Assembly: GCA_022494885.1 (NCBI GenBank)
Contig: JAGVSM010000883.1
Location: 1-64,000, forward strand
Source: Micrasema longulum
Lineage: Eukaryota; Arthropoda; Insecta; Trichoptera; Brachycentridae
Direction: 5' to 3'
DNA length: 64,000 bases
Part shown: one piece after another, positions 22,054-34,056 of the stretch
Layout of the letters: each line of letters starts with the position of its first letter
How positions within the stretch are numbered: the first letter of the stretch is position 1
The notes under the pieces: model-generated
The model's input: the letters and a program-made list of their open reading frames with translations, nothing else
The model's database searches: none
What the model was told of the DNA's origin: nothing
Translations under genes and position numbers: made by a program

Positions 22054-23635
22054 ATCTGAACACCCACATTTTCCCAAATCTTCCATGTAAAAGGTAAATC
22101 TCAAGTAAAAAAACTAAAATCATTTTAGATGCTGGCTGAATTAAACGTAGTTATCTAGATTGCAGCCCGTTCACAATTTTGAATCCTTGAGATATTGGTG
22201 TTATCGGGTGCAGAAAGGTCAGTTCTATGTTTTGCTAAAAACAGCTAGACCGGTTTCATACAAAAAACGGTCATAATCACCTTCGGAAAATAGTGTCGAT
22301 CACAAATACGGCGTTTCTTAATTTCCAGAAAACACTCACATCACCAGAAAAATCTTACGGGACTCGTACTTTGAAAATCATTAAAACTGGCCAAATACAT
22401 ACATCAGATTCTTGTTTATCTTTTTTCAAACTGAAAACATTCCAACCGTTAAATAGATTTGATTATTGACTATTCATAAAAGTGCTCATATCTCAGTTTC
22501 AGTTTTATATAGCTAGCGGCTTTCTTTATAACAACGTTGAATCATTTCACCTACTAGGCAATGGTTGATAGCGCTTTATAATTTTCACACTTCTTCTTGA
22601 TACAAATTTTTTTCTTCTCAGGGATTGGAGACCTGCTCAGTCTGCCAACGTTCAAGGATACTCAAACCATCATAAGATTGACGATTATTATTTTTTTTTT
22701 TTTTAATTCAGGAAACATACAAAGGAAAGGAAGGAAAAAGAAAAACATAAATGAAAGTTGTTTAAAAATTAAAATTTTTGTGAACAAAAAATATTTTAAA
22801 GTTTGTAGTTTGTAGTGAGTACAAATGGAAATAATATTTAAAACGAAGAAAATTTGTAAGAGTAATTAAAAATTAAGAATTGAAATAAAGAATGAAAAAC
22901 ATGCTCAGATGTAAAAATATAATAAAATCGTAATAACATTTTTTTAAAAAAAGGAAAAACATAAACATACACATATTTATTTTAAGGGATTCAAAGAAAC
23001 GTTGAGAAGAAACTTTAAGTGAAATATAAGACAATAAATTTAGGTCAATTTAAAAAACATCTTCAAAATAAATGACACATAATAGTAAGAGCAGCAATAT
23101 ATTGATTTTATTTACATATAAAATATAAGTAATTAAAAGTAGTTTTAAAGTATAAAAACATGCCAATGCAGCAGAGAAAAAAGAAAAAATTAAGAAGGAA
23201 TAACAAGTATAGCAAGTAACCTTTAAAATTTTAAAAAGCAATATAAGGTGAAATCGATAAAATTTCATTAAAGCGATTTTAGTAGTTATACAAATTTCAA
23301 AAGAGAAATTTGATTTAAAATAATAATATTAATTTCATTAACATCAGCATTTGCATACGCATACGAATCGTACAGCCACTAAACACTTTTATTTTTATAT
23401 TTGTTTAATTCACAATATAACTCAAGAATTTTTTCAAAACCATCAAGGAGTTTCTCACTCGATTCCCTCCCTCTCAGGTTGATCCAGTCCTGATCTTTTT
23501 TTTGGAAATATATTTTGTTGCTGTTGCCCAATTTTTTTCCAGTCTAAGTTTTGAAAATTACTTATTACGCGTTTCTTATTCAATATATTTCATTGAACTT
23601 TTATAATACGATTATGGATTTTGATGATAATTATG
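22054..23635. other. Unassigned A+T-rich DNA
   Basis: A poly(T) run at about 22688-22703 followed by A-rich sequence could be the reversed tail of a minus-strand retroelement. No coding blocks were found. Open frames here of 72-75 codons are low complexity or run into SINE-D. Confidence 0.4.
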
Positions 23636-23912
23636 TCGGCTTCATGGACCAGTGGTTAGTGCGTTTGTCTACCAAGCGAGAGGTCTCGGGTTCGATCCCC
23701 GACATGGTTGATATGAAATATTTATTTAAAAGGTGTTTTTACCCAAGAATATTTCATAATCGCTGGACTGATGCCTGAAGCGTAAGAATGATCATCTTAC
23801 CTATATGTAACATAAATGATCAAGATACACTGCGATTAGTGTACCAATGCAGTGGCCTATGCACCATTAGGTGCGGAAAGGGAATGATGATAATGACAAT
23901 TATAAATAAAAT
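23636..23912 (+). mobile_element. SINE-D, best copy
   Basis: The head GTCGGCTTCATGGACCAGTG has an A-box-like segment (GGACCAGTGGTTAGTGCG), and CGGGTTCGATCCCCGAC is a clean T-arm with B box near 23689-23705. The body follows: 'aaatatttatttaaaaggtg', 'gctggactgatgcctgaag', 'gtaagaatgatcatcttacc', 'ccaatgcagtggcctatg', ending 'gggaatgatgataatgac'. The head resembles a tRNA but lacks a paired acceptor stem. Related pieces occur at 8500, 15603, 24378, 39287, 42298 and 58501. Confidence 0.88.
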
Positions 23913-24377
23913 TTATACTTAAGATGAGCGTTTTGGTTATTTAAAAAAAAGTAGCTGTAACAGTTACTGTTTCACTTATTAAACTAGGACAAGCTGCTAG
24001 AACAGTTTCACAAAAGTAAAAAAAATTGTTACTTTTTACGAGCCACGCAACTCCTTACTGTTATTAAGAAACAGTTTGTCGTACTCTGGCTACGGTTTGG
24101 CCCGTGCACCTTAAAATCGTTTTTTTTTTCAGAAAAAGTTTAGTGTAATATCCTGAAAAGAATTTTTTTTTCAGAAATAGTTTTAAATATGTTATAGCTC
24201 TTTCTTGTGAAAATGTTACATCTTTTTTGAAACAATAACTGTTTTTTAACGACTGCTCCATTTTTTCACTACATTTTATAAATACAATGACTTTGAGTTG
24301 TCGAAAATTCAAATATGAAATAATTTTGTAATTAAAATAACTAACTATTCTTTTAGAAGTAATTATTAATTAATATC
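23913..24377. other. Unassigned
   Basis: A+T-rich DNA; the 82-codon minus-strand frame (24064-24312) is lysine and phenylalanine rich from A/T runs and is not credible as a gene. Confidence 0.35.
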
Positions 24378-24505
24378 AACATCATCACAATTTCCCAATC
24401 GACACCCAGTTTTGCATAAAGCACTGTACGGTGATCCAATTTCAGCCTATTTTGTCACAGAAAAGGTAAGACGATCAGTCTTACGCTTCAGCTCCCAGTT
24501 TTAGA
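24378..24505 (-). mobile_element. SINE-D tail fragment
   Basis: Reverse-oriented SINE-D body: 'catcatcacaatttccc', 'gcataaagcactgtac', 'aggtaagacgatcagtcttac' in two parts, and 'gcttcagctcccagt'. The head is missing. Confidence 0.65.
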
Positions 24506-24829
24506 ATTATTAAAGAATAAGTTCTATTTATTTCAAATAGTATTATTTAAAATTGTTTTCATTTCTTTTTTTCTCGATTTTATCTAAACATGATAATGTT
24601 TATCTAAACATCTAAACATGATTAAAATACTTTTTCAATATGTTTGTGTTTGTAAACCATATTTCTTTATTTATTTTGTTCACTAATGCCCAAAAAGCAT
24701 ATACAAAAAGTAAAAAAATAAAATACATACTCACATACTAAATAATACTGAATATATAGAAAAAATATGTGAAATTAGTTAAAAAGGATATAATAAAAAG
24801 GTTTACAAAGTAAAAAAAAAAACAATTTT
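24506..24829. other. A+T-rich DNA, possible LINE 3' UTR
   Basis: From 24660 ('tttctttatttattttg') the sequence looks like a reversed LINE tail. A minus-strand 3' UTR split by the SAT357 copy is possible but not proven. Confidence 0.35.
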
Positions 24830-25045
24830 AACCTCATCACAACAATAAAGGTTTCAGCTCTTTAACTTCACTAAAATCAACATATGGAAGAATTGAAGAA
24901 ATATGGATGTTCAAACATAGGCAAAATGGTGAATGTTACACAGTGTGTAAAGTGGCCACTTAAACCAGCCAATGACAGGTCGTAAGCCCTGTAAATGCTT
25001 AGACTTCCATATTCCCTTATTTAAGGTATTCTCCATCCCTGTTGT
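24830..25045 (+). repeat. SAT357 partial copy
   Basis: Contains 'aataaaggtttcagctc', 'atggaagaattgaagaaat', 'gtgaatgttacacagtgtg', 'taagccctgtaaatgc' and 'ccctgttgtaattgatt'. Confidence 0.85.
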
Positions 25046-27802
25046 AATTGATTAATAATAACAAAGTTATGCAAGAAAAAACAGTGAGCATATAAACAAA
25101 AATTGCAAAGATATAAGCTTATGACATAAATTCTGTAAAGCAAACACAGTAAATAAAGTGTTACGGTAAGCAAGAAAGAAAAATTTAAGTTAAATTAATA
25201 AACAAGCAAGTATATATTATCGCGAAAAAAGAAGAAATAAAAATATGTATATATGAAATGCGTATTTGCCAATACTACAATGCAATTTGATATAATAGTA
25301 AAAAATATAAAAACAAGTATAAGGTAATAAAAATAAACAAGTAAGTATTTTTTAATTTATGGAATTGAATTGTTAATAATAGTTTGACAAGCAGCTACAA
25401 TAAAAATTATATTGTGGACTTATAAGATAATAAAGAATTGGAAAGAATGAATTTTAATAAACTATTCATCTTTTCACACCTCTTAAATATTTGTAAATAA
25501 CTGTGAGTCTTCATTTATTTTTAAATACTATCATTTACTTGTACCTTTGTAACCTAACTCAGTGTATTTTTCAACTCATGTGTAAACGGTACTTAGCGTT
25601 GTTTAATTTTATAAAATTAAATAAGATGCACAAAACAAGTTGCATGAAAAAAGTAAAATAAAAAAACTTATTTTGACGAAATCGAAATATTTGTTTGCCC
25701 CAATAAGTGAAGCGATTGTCAGTTTTTTCAAAAATTAAAGTTATACGTTGACTCATAATCCGTATTTTATTTGTAGCCAAGTTTTTTGATTTAATGGAGA
25801 TTTACGAACTAAAAACCAACCTAACTTTTAACCTTAAATCTTTAATTTTTTTGTGGTGCAGTCCTTAAACAAAACGACAACAATGACTCTTTAAAAGACA
25901 AATTATTGCATTGATTCTAATTTCATGATATAAAAAGTCTTGTGTGAAAAAAAAATACTCGAAATGAAAGGGTCCCTAGACATTCCTAATGTCTATGCTT
26001 CAGACTAACACAAAGTTTCCTTAGACATCTCCCTCAATACCGTCGCAATATTTCAAAAGGAAATTTCCTCTTGACTTCCAAGCTTTGCTGTTTACTGAAA
26101 AGCCTTTCCCAGACCCGATAAAACCTTTTTTTCATTTTGTAAATAATGTATTTTAAGCTTAAAAGTACCCATCATTTAGATTTACATTGAAGATATTACA
26201 GTCATTAGATTTCAGGCGAATAAAACAAAAAGACTGATAATTTTTTTCACTTTAATCAGAAAATAACTTTTTGTTCATTAAATCCTTATTGTCATTAATT
26301 ACTATTTTCAAATGGTTTAAAAATACTTTTACTGCGAGTTATATTTACCACTTACAATGAATCTTTTTTGCTTATATATTTTTTTTAAATTCACATTCAC
26401 CATGATTGGTTCTACACACGTTTAGTATATTCAAATCTTGGTTCCACTCCACATGTTTTCATCGTTCTATACGACATTTTTTAGGCATCCAGGGTACGTA
26501 TTCTGATAAAAAGTTAAAATGTATCTTCAATTTTATCTACAAAGTGAAATTAAGTTTTTAGTATGAAAAAAAATATGTTTACAATTTTTTTTTCTAAACA
26601 TGTACAATTATCAGTTACCGACGAAGATGTTTTGAATTTTAATACAAATATATATTTTGATTTTCGGACCATTTGGAACGGACATCAGTGAATCAAACGT
26701 CGTGTTTTTTACAACACATTTAAATGCCTGCATAGTACACAAATAATTTGTTTAAGTGTTAGTTTTGGAAAAGTTAAGTGGCGGGTACCAAACATAAACG
26801 GCGATTTTGTCTGCACTGAATCTAAATCTGATTCAAATATGTTTAAATATTTTTTTTTTGTGATAAACACCAACTCAACAATTAAAAAATTGTTTAATAA
26901 CGTGTATTGTAATAAAATCGTTGATTGTAATATCTACTGGTAAAAATTTTAGTGGACTAAACTGGGGTGTATTTTTGAACCACACCCCGCTGCGCATGTT
27001 TCATGGGGCCCAATTAGTAGCTGCCAGGTGCCAGAGTTAAAAATGCATTTCCCTCTGATCCGAGGTGTGTTTTCACATAATACAAAAATGCATACGTTCA
27101 TGAAAAATTCAAAATTGCTCATAAAATTCGCAATGTAGCGGGCGTGAAATTTTAATTACTAATTTTGTGTAGCAACACTCAAAAGCCCCGGCGATTCTAA
27201 ATATGACTGGTTAATTAAGTTTAATATTTTTTTTAAAAAGCTATCATTACTGTGAGTCTCATTAATTTTGACATAACTCTAGTTACAATATTGATGAGAT
27301 TTATCAACTGACCCCGGTTCAAAAACGACCGACCATTAATCTTCTATTCCATTAACTTTAATATACTTATTTTGCACAATAAACCGAATTTTTTAATTTA
27401 CAAGTTGAAATTTTATTTTTAAGCCAGTTTGTTTTAAATTCATTTTATTTATTCGCTTATTGTAGTGAAGTAATGGCGCTCACTAATAAAGAGATGTCGC
27501 TGTGATGCCAATCATGACGTAAAAGTAGGCGGAGTCACGTGGAACGTTGCAATCGGCAGTAGGCCGAAATTAATCACTGTATCTCTACAATAACCATCTT
27601 TCATCTGTCCGCTATCAAGTTATTAATAAAAATAATAATTATGGATAACTTATATAGCGCCATTTTTGTAATATAATAATCGTAATAAAATTACAATTAT
27701 AAACAGTTTATAACACATTTTTTGAGACAAGAGTCACAACTCTATGGACCCAAATGTCCTATGTTGAATTGGGATGAATAATTAGTTAACACAGACACAG
27801 GA

Positions 27803-27803
<1 letters not shown>
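25046..27803. other. Long unassigned A+T-rich stretch with two less A+T-rich islets
   Basis: No gene or repeat family could be assigned. Two islets stand out: 26980-27190 ('cccgctgcgcatg', 'agctgccaggtgccag' with an E-box-like CAGGTG, 'ccccggcg') and 27470-27560 ('atggcgctcac', 'atgacgtaaaagtaggcgg'). They may be conserved regulatory elements or pieces of unknown transposons. Confidence 0.4.

Positions 27804-27851
<48 letters not shown>
27804..27851. repeat. (AT)n microsatellite
   Basis: An uninterrupted TA/AT dinucleotide run of about 46 bases, self-complementary and probably length-variable. Confidence 0.95.
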
Positions 27852-27853
<2 letters not shown>

Positions 27854-28819
27854 AAATATTATAAAGTATCAAACATAGTAACAATTTTTTTTAAATGCTC
27901 CTTAATATGGTGAACAGGAAACTCAAATATTTGGATAAAATTAAATGAAAAAGGGAGGGTTTATGTTCGGAAAATCACGAAGGAATTTCCCTCTCAAATT
28001 TATGAAAAAAATAATAAATAGGTATTTTCACAAGACGGAAAAACGTGAAAATAGATTTTTTTTATTTAGAACGGACTTGTCCAAATCTATTTATAGTAGT
28101 ATATTAATTAATGATTACTACTATTAATAAATAATTAAAAATGGACACATGCAAAAATGTTCGCAGATGCCCGCCACTGCGTTTCTAACAAACATTGCAT
28201 ACAAGTATGGTGCAAAAACGTCATATGTGCCGATCGTCTCATAAGGCGTAAAACGTCATGATTCAGTAAACAGTCATGTGTGTGAAATAGTACCAGGACC
28301 CTTAGCCCTCGAGCTTTTTGCTGTGCTCTTCTTTGATATTAACTACAATATTTAATATTTTCTTCTTACTGCGTAAAAAGTTTATTTTTTATTTTTTTAA
28401 TTAAATTTATTATGGCTCTTACCATTTTTGGTAATATCAGCCAGAAGCATACAATATTTACAAATGTTCAACAGGAGCAAAATAATATTAGAGAAAACAA
28501 TGCAGAAAAATCAGATAAAGTTTGAACAATTTTAAAATACATAGATCTTAAAATTAAAATTACAAAAATTGGAAATAAAATGAAAATCGCAATTATAAAA
28601 TGCAAAAAAAGATTTTATCAAGAAAAAATCTTAAAACCTCAATTTAACATATTTTACGAAAAATTTCACACATATATTAAATAGTAAAATAAATATTCTA
28701 GAGATAAAGAAAATTAATTAGAACATATTTCTATTTACATATTAAGAGCTTAAAATATTCACATGTAAAAAAAAATATTTAATGGATTATATTTTACAGT
28801 TAATGTTATATCATTATTT
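27852..28819. other. Unassigned A+T-rich DNA
   Basis: 28380-28760 resembles a reversed LINE 3' UTR in composition, without coding blocks. The 60-codon frame at 27945-28127 is not recognised. Confidence 0.35.
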
Positions 28820-29185
28820 AGCAATTAAGAATCCAGTTTTGTCTTCAAACATTTGGACAAACTCATATATTGTAAGAAAACAAACTGGTCCAAAAAGAAG
28901 TTTAAAAATTAAGACATTATTTTCAGGCGTTGCCTTTTATGTGAAATAATTCAGTCAGATAAATCTCTTCACAACAAAGGTTTCAGCTCTTGAACTTCAC
29001 ATAAATCAACAAACGGAAGAATTGAAGAACTGTAGATGTTCAAACATAGGCAAAATGGTAAATGTTACACAGTGTGTAAAGTGGCAGCCAATGACAGGTC
29101 ATAAACCCTGTAAATGTCTTGACTTCCATATTTCCTCCTTTAAGGTATTTTCCATCCTTGCAGTAATTTTGTTAATTTTAAAAAG
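28820..29185 (+). repeat. SAT357, nearly full unit
   Basis: Runs from 'gaatccagttttgtcttc' through 'aaacaaactggtcc', 'ttttcaggcgttgcc', 'gaagaattgaagaact' and 'gttacacagtgtgtaaag' to 'ccatccttgcagtaat'. The 100-codon frame at 29022-29324 starts in the unit and is not kept in other copies. Confidence 0.88.
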
Positions 29186-29340
29186 TGTGACAGACAAAGA
29201 AATCATTGAAGATCAAACATGTTTTACTATTATATTTTTGAAAAGCTTTAACTTGATGTACATGCTATTTTATGTTTTTATTTCTCTATATAATTTCTTT
29301 TTTTTTCATAAAAATAAAAAATAAACAGTATTTTTTGTCA

Positions 29341-29412
29341 ACTTTGCCAGAAATCGAACCAGTGACCACACACATGGAAACGAACTTACTACTATACACC
29401 ACGAGGCAGACT
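29341..29412 (-). mobile_element. tRNA-like SINE head, isolated
   Basis: Minus strand: GTCTGCCTCGTGGTGTATAG with an A-box-like stretch, then 'gtggtcactggttcgatttc' carrying a B box (GGTTCGATTTC). Acceptor stems do not pair, so it is not a working tRNA gene. No SINE body matching families A-D follows. Confidence 0.65.
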
Positions 29413-29469
29413 ACTTCCCACTCGTTTTCTTTTTTACGATTTTAGAAGTCAAATTTATAAAGAAGAAAA

Positions 29470-29935
29470 AATAATACAGATACCAATATAATTTTAAGAT
29501 ACCGAAATTCCACACAAGTCATGGTCAAAATAGCTTTGTCTTCAAAGGTGTAAAAAAAAAAATAATCTCCCCAATGAACTAAAAACTATAAAAAAAAATA
29601 ACAATAAATGAATTTAAAGGAAATCTAAAGAAATTTTTTGAACACGTGTAAAAACATTAAATTTTAATTAGTATGAATGTATTATTGTTTTATGTTTTTT
29701 CTTTATATATCCTACTTTTTTTTTTTTTCTCATATACACGTATATGTAAAATTATATAAACTCTTATAAATAAACAACTACAACAGTGTAAGTCACTCTC
29801 CAAGCACAAGAGTTAGTCTCTTTTTTTGGAGAATTACAGTGACAACATGTACTAGATGTATAAAAGTAGATATGTATAGAATTTTTAAAAAACATGTACC
29901 TTTTATGAAATTTATTATGAAAAAATAAAAAAATA
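29470..29935 (+). pseudogene. LINE-J8 C-terminus and 3' UTR, left arm of a large inverted pair
   Basis: The plus strand reads NLPNELKTIKK near 29563 followed, with small shifts, by a basic FK-LK-type end, as in CR1/jockey-group LINE C-termini, and then about 300 bases of UTR ('actctccaagcacaagagtt', 'acatgtaccttttatg'). A reverse-oriented copy is at 30370-30848. The spacer between them is about 430 bp. Confidence 0.7.
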
Positions 29936-30369
29936 AAAAAACTATCAACAGGCAAATCAGTAATGCTGAATTGATAAAGACAAAAATTTAAGTAAAAGAA
30001 CAGATCAATAAATTGTTTTCGACGGCAACAATATATTACGTGACCCTTAGTAACAATTTTGCTGTGTCCGAAATGAAGGTTTTATGGACTATCAAACGTG
30101 TTTGAAATATAGGAAATGTTACTGTAACATATCTTTTCCCATTACAAAGATAAAGTGCTCATTTTGGATTTATTGCTTTAAGTCCTTACTTGAAATGCAG
30201 ACTTTTTCAAATAGTCTGTCATAAACTTAAGTCACAAACCTTTTCTTATGTAATTATTCTGTTAGCAACATCGAGAGACTGAGTTTCTTAAACAAAACAA
30301 ACAAACCATTACTCCATTTCCTGATGGTGGTAGGCAGAGAGGATAGAATTTCACTTTATTGATTTATTA
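29936..30369. other. Spacer between inverted LINE-J8 copies
   Basis: A+T-rich sequence with no frame or repeat recognised. Confidence 0.4.
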
Positions 30370-30848
30370 GAAGAATATTTATATGTACATTTTTTTTTTT
30401 TTTATTCATAAATTTCATAAAAAGTACATGTTTTTTGTAAAATTCTAAACATATCTACTTTTACACATGTAGTAAATGTTATCACTGTAACTCTCCAAAA
30501 AAAGAGGCTTACTCTTGTGCTTGGAGAGTGACTTACACTGTTTTAGTTGTTTATTTATAAGAGTTTATATAAATTAAATACGAGTACATGAAAAAGAAAA
30601 GTAAAAACATAGGATATATAAAGAAAAAACATAAAACAATACTACATTCTTACTAATTACAATTTAATGCTGTTTTTACACGAGTTCAAAAAAATTCTTT
30701 AGATTAACTTTAAATTTATTTTTAATATATTATTTTTCATAGTTTTTAGTTCATAAGGAAGATTATTTTATTTTTTTACACCTTTGAAGACAAAGCTATT
30801 TTGACCATGACTTGTATGGAATTAAGGAATTTCAATATTATGTTGGTA
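30370..30848 (-). pseudogene. LINE-J8 C-terminus and 3' UTR, right arm
   Basis: Reverse complement of 29470-29935 with scattered differences. Matching blocks are 'ttcataaaaagtacatg', 'gcttggagagtgacttacac', 'ataagagtttatataa' and 'cacctttgaagacaaagc', all in the expected reverse order. The poly(T) at 30391-30405 is its tail, so the two 3' ends face each other. Confidence 0.75.
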
Positions 30849-30974
30849 TCTGACTGACCTATTCATTTCAAATTCTTTTATTTTTTCTTTTTTATATATT
30901 TGTATAACAGAATTTATTTTATAAAGAGTGTCTACTGTATAAACCTATGAATAAATATAAAACATTAACTTTGT

Positions 30975-31700
30975 AAACATATTACAACAGAAATGGAGAT
31001 TTTAGAGAAGGTAATGTAGAAGTCTAGGCATCTACAGGGCTTATGACCTGTCATCGGCTGGTTTAAGTGGCTATTTTACACAAAGTGTAATATTCACCAT
31101 TCTGTCCGTATTTTAAAATCTATATTCCTTCAATCCTTTCATTTGTTGTTGTTTGTGAAGTTAAAGAGCTGAAACCTTTATTAATGCAGATGAGATTCAA
31201 TTAATTGACTTATTTTACCTATTTAGTTATTTATTTATTTGACACTTTATAAACAAATACAATATATATAAATATACATATAAGAGCGGTTATATTGCCT
31301 TAAAGCAATTTCTTCCTACCTACCCAAACCGTTCAGTGTGAGAAAATTATAAATATATGGACATATTGAATCTTACAATTTTATACAAAAATTAAAAGCA
31401 AAGATTAACAAAAAAATATAAATGAAAAAAAATAAAATATAACACTTTACTATGAAGAGTGGAAAGGGAATGAGAAGGAAAGAAGAAGGATAAAGGAACA
31501 ATTTAAATATTTAGATAGTAACATTTCAATATTGACTTAAATGTAAATAAAGAAGTAGCGTCTCTAACAAACATACTGGACAACGCCTGAATTTTTTTTA
31601 ATTTATTTTTTATACTTCTAAATGGACCAGGTGGATTTATCAACAATATTTTGAGTTTGACTAAATTTTTTATTGTTGATAAATCCTTGTGTAACATTTA
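30975..31700 (-). repeat. SAT357 copy split by a LINE insertion
   Basis: The first part (30975-31225) runs from 'acatattacaacagaaatgg' to 'tattttacctattta'. The second part (31580-31700) resumes with 'acaacgcctgaa', 'aatggaccaggtgg' and 'ttgagtttgac'. In whole copies these parts adjoin. The interruption is the LINE-J9 3' end at 31228-31575. Confidence 0.85.
31228..31575 (-). pseudogene. LINE-J9 3' end inserted in SAT357
   Basis: Minus strand: RDATSLFTFKSILKCYYLNI then a stop near 31502, a typical LINE C-terminus, followed by a 3' UTR ending at 'caaataaataaataac' (plus-strand 31228-31243 reversed). Shared with 32255-32600 (plus) and the split copy at 45650-46395. Only the last ~25 codons remain. 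Confidence 0.8.
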
Positions 31701-32254
31701 CCATACCATTATCTACAAACAGTTGTACGTACTCAAAACTTTGTTGATTTTAGGCTTAGTTTGATAGCTTTAAAACAAATGAAAATAATGTTAAAAAAAA
31801 CAATCGATTTCCACATACCATTAAAGTACAAGTTTCACAAAAAAAATTACACGTTTACTCTATTAGTACTTCTGAAAATGTAATGTGTTACTTTAATTTA
31901 CGACTCATCAACACGGTAATCTGTGAAAGAGGCTTACGCGGTTATTACAAACTATCTTCTCATGTGAATGGCAATTAAGACTCATTACATTCTAAACACA
32001 CTGTGGCCCTTCGTACAAGTATTAGTATCTTGTCAATTCGGAGAGGAATACTGTGTTAATTAATTTTCGTACAATCTCCATTCTCCCTTTGTGGCCCAAA
32101 CGTGAAGGATAATCCTTACACTTTATTTTAGCATTAAGATTTTCACTAAAGATTATATAGGTGACCGCAAGCTGATAGAAAGTCTTGGAGAAGTGAAACT
32201 GAAAACTAAATTTAAAATAAACCGACATATCAACGAAACGGAGGAAACATAACT
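31701..32254. other. Unassigned
   Basis: A+T-rich DNA. The 68-codon minus-strand frame at 32022-32228 is not recognised. Confidence 0.35.
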
Positions 32255-32600
32255 GACAGCAATTGGAATAATGTTAGGGACGCCCCTTCTTTATTTACAT
32301 TTAAATCGAGATTGAAATGTTACTATCTTGATATTTAAATGGGTCTTTTATCCTTCTTTTTTCCTTCCCATCCCCTCTCCTCTCTTCATAGTATAGTGTT
32401 ATTTTTTTCTTATATTTTTATTTTGTTAATTTTTGTTTTTAATTTTTGCATAAAATTGTAAGATTCAATGTGTCCATGTACTTGTAATTTTCTCAAACTG
32501 AACGATTTGGGTAGGTAGGAAGAAATTGCCTTAAGACAATTTGCCCGCCCTTATATGTATATATATTGTATATGTAAAGTGTGTAAAGGTGTTCGAAGGT
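32255..32600 (+). pseudogene. LINE-J9 3' end, second copy
   Basis: Plus strand: NNVRDAPSLFTFKSRLKCYY then LDI and a stop near 32338, followed by the J9 3' UTR ('gattcaatgtgtccatg', 'gggtaggtaggaagaaattg', 'ccttatatgtatatat'). Same C-terminus as 31228-31575 in the opposite orientation. Confidence 0.82.
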
Positions 32601-33344
32601 TTTTTTATGGCACTTATTTTTTTTTTTTTATTATTTTATTTTATTTAGAAAACATACAGTCATACAAAATCAGCAATTTTTAATATTAAAAACAACAATT
32701 TTTTAACACAAAAAGACCAATTAAGTTTTTATAAATTAAAAAGATATTATAAACATTAAATGTGACAAAAAATAAAAAATAAATAAGAATTTTAAGTGAA
32801 AAAGGGATAATTGTTGACATTTGCGTTTTCCATAAAGGTAATAAATTAAAATAAATAAAAATACCGAATGTACACTCCGAGCCATCCACGCACACACATG
32901 AACGCACATATAAAACATACACAAACATATACATTACATGCAGCACATATACATAGCATAAACCACTCAAGATGCACATTCAGCAACTATCCCAAATAAT
33001 CGACCCCATGAAGAAATTTTCTGTACAAATGCAACGTGCAGTTAAAAATGTCTACATCAATACTGAGTCCGTTATAATTTCTACAGGTACGTCTAATGAA
33101 TGAATTCGAGGTATAATTGTTTTTACAAGTTGGTACATAAAAAAGGGAATTTAATTTTTATATTTGTAAATATATAATCTTGGGGTTCATAGCAGGGTCG
33201 CAGTGAGTCACATTTTGGTGAAAGGTGGGATTCTAATAAATATTGAAAATGCCCAGTTGCATTCTTGGCAATTGAATTTTTTTATTTTTTATTTCAATAG
33301 GATAATTTTTTTAATTGCAAATGTTATATTTTTTACTCAAACTA
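32601..33344. other. A+T-rich DNA, possible minus-strand LINE 3' UTR
   Basis: A poly(T) at about 32620-32632 followed by A-rich sequence suggests a reversed retroelement tail. The 97- and 62-codon minus-strand frames (32686-32979) are tyrosine/valine/cysteine rich because of ACACAT-type repeats and are probably not genes. Confidence 0.4.
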
Positions 33345-33775
33345 AAATCCCACCAAGCCTCTTTCCGTAGCTTGTTAGTGGGCGATCACACTCATAACGG
33401 TGTTATTGCAGCAGATGACGAGAAGATAAAAGGCGAGTTTCTGGCGCCTCCAAACAAGAACCAACCGGCTAAGGGAAGGTAACCCCGACAGGAAAATTCA
33501 CCAGAGAAGGGAACGGAAAACCACTCTGGTCATCTTTTCCCAGGAATCACTATGGCGAGTACATCCAATAAGCAGTTGTCCTGGCTGCGGAATACAAGAG
33601 TAGCGCAGGACCGAGATGCTTTCGCTGTAGTGATCGCCAACGTCGGGGGGACCTGACAAGGCACTGCAAGAAGAATACAATCTACAGTACCCGGCTGCAA
33701 ATAAAGTACATCGGGGTTAGGATAGAGACTGCCGACTTTGTAGTGTCGTCTTGGTTGCACGAGTCCGATATTTGC
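33345..33775 (+). pseudogene. Less A+T-rich insert, possible LINE C-terminus
   Basis: This block differs sharply from the A+T-rich flanks. From ATG at 33552 a plus-strand frame of 34 codons includes NKQLSWLRNTRVAQDRDAF and ends at a TGA at 33653-33655. 'W-N-RVAQDRDAF' recalls the W-(K/R)---AQDR--W block at the end of RTE-type LINE proteins. No other blocks support it. An unrelated repeat or a host exon are alternatives. Confidence 0.35.
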
Positions 33776-33780
33776 ATTTT

Positions 33781-34056
33781 ATATTTTTATTTATTAAGGA
33801 AAAACAACAGTTGCTTTATAAGAATACAAAATTATAAAAAATAGTACATACATCTAGTTAAAGTTTTTCACAAATATAATGAGAGAACATGTTACACAGT
33901 AAATAGAAAAATAATATATTACATAAGACATGAGAAAAAAAAGGGCTCGTAAGAAGGTAAAGGGATGAGGAAATAGAGTGGAGGAGTGGAGGAGAGGAAT
34001 TTTCTTAATATAGTTGACCAATTCAAAATTTTGATAATATAATAAAATAAACATAA
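33781..34056 (-). repeat. 3' UTR of the LINE-J3 element
   Basis: Lies directly downstream (minus strand) of the LINE-J3 stop codon and ends with an AATAAATAAAAATAT tail near 33781-33800. The overlapping 66-codon minus-strand frame is a chance one. Confidence 0.6.

Noticed and set aside
23636..23712. Apparent tRNA gene
   Set aside because: It lacks an acceptor stem, and the body repeats at other SINE-D loci.
27804..27851. AT run as an origin or promoter
   Set aside because: A simple dinucleotide microsatellite explains it.
29022..29324. 100-codon plus-strand frame
   Set aside because: It starts inside SAT357, and the frame is not kept in other copies of the unit.
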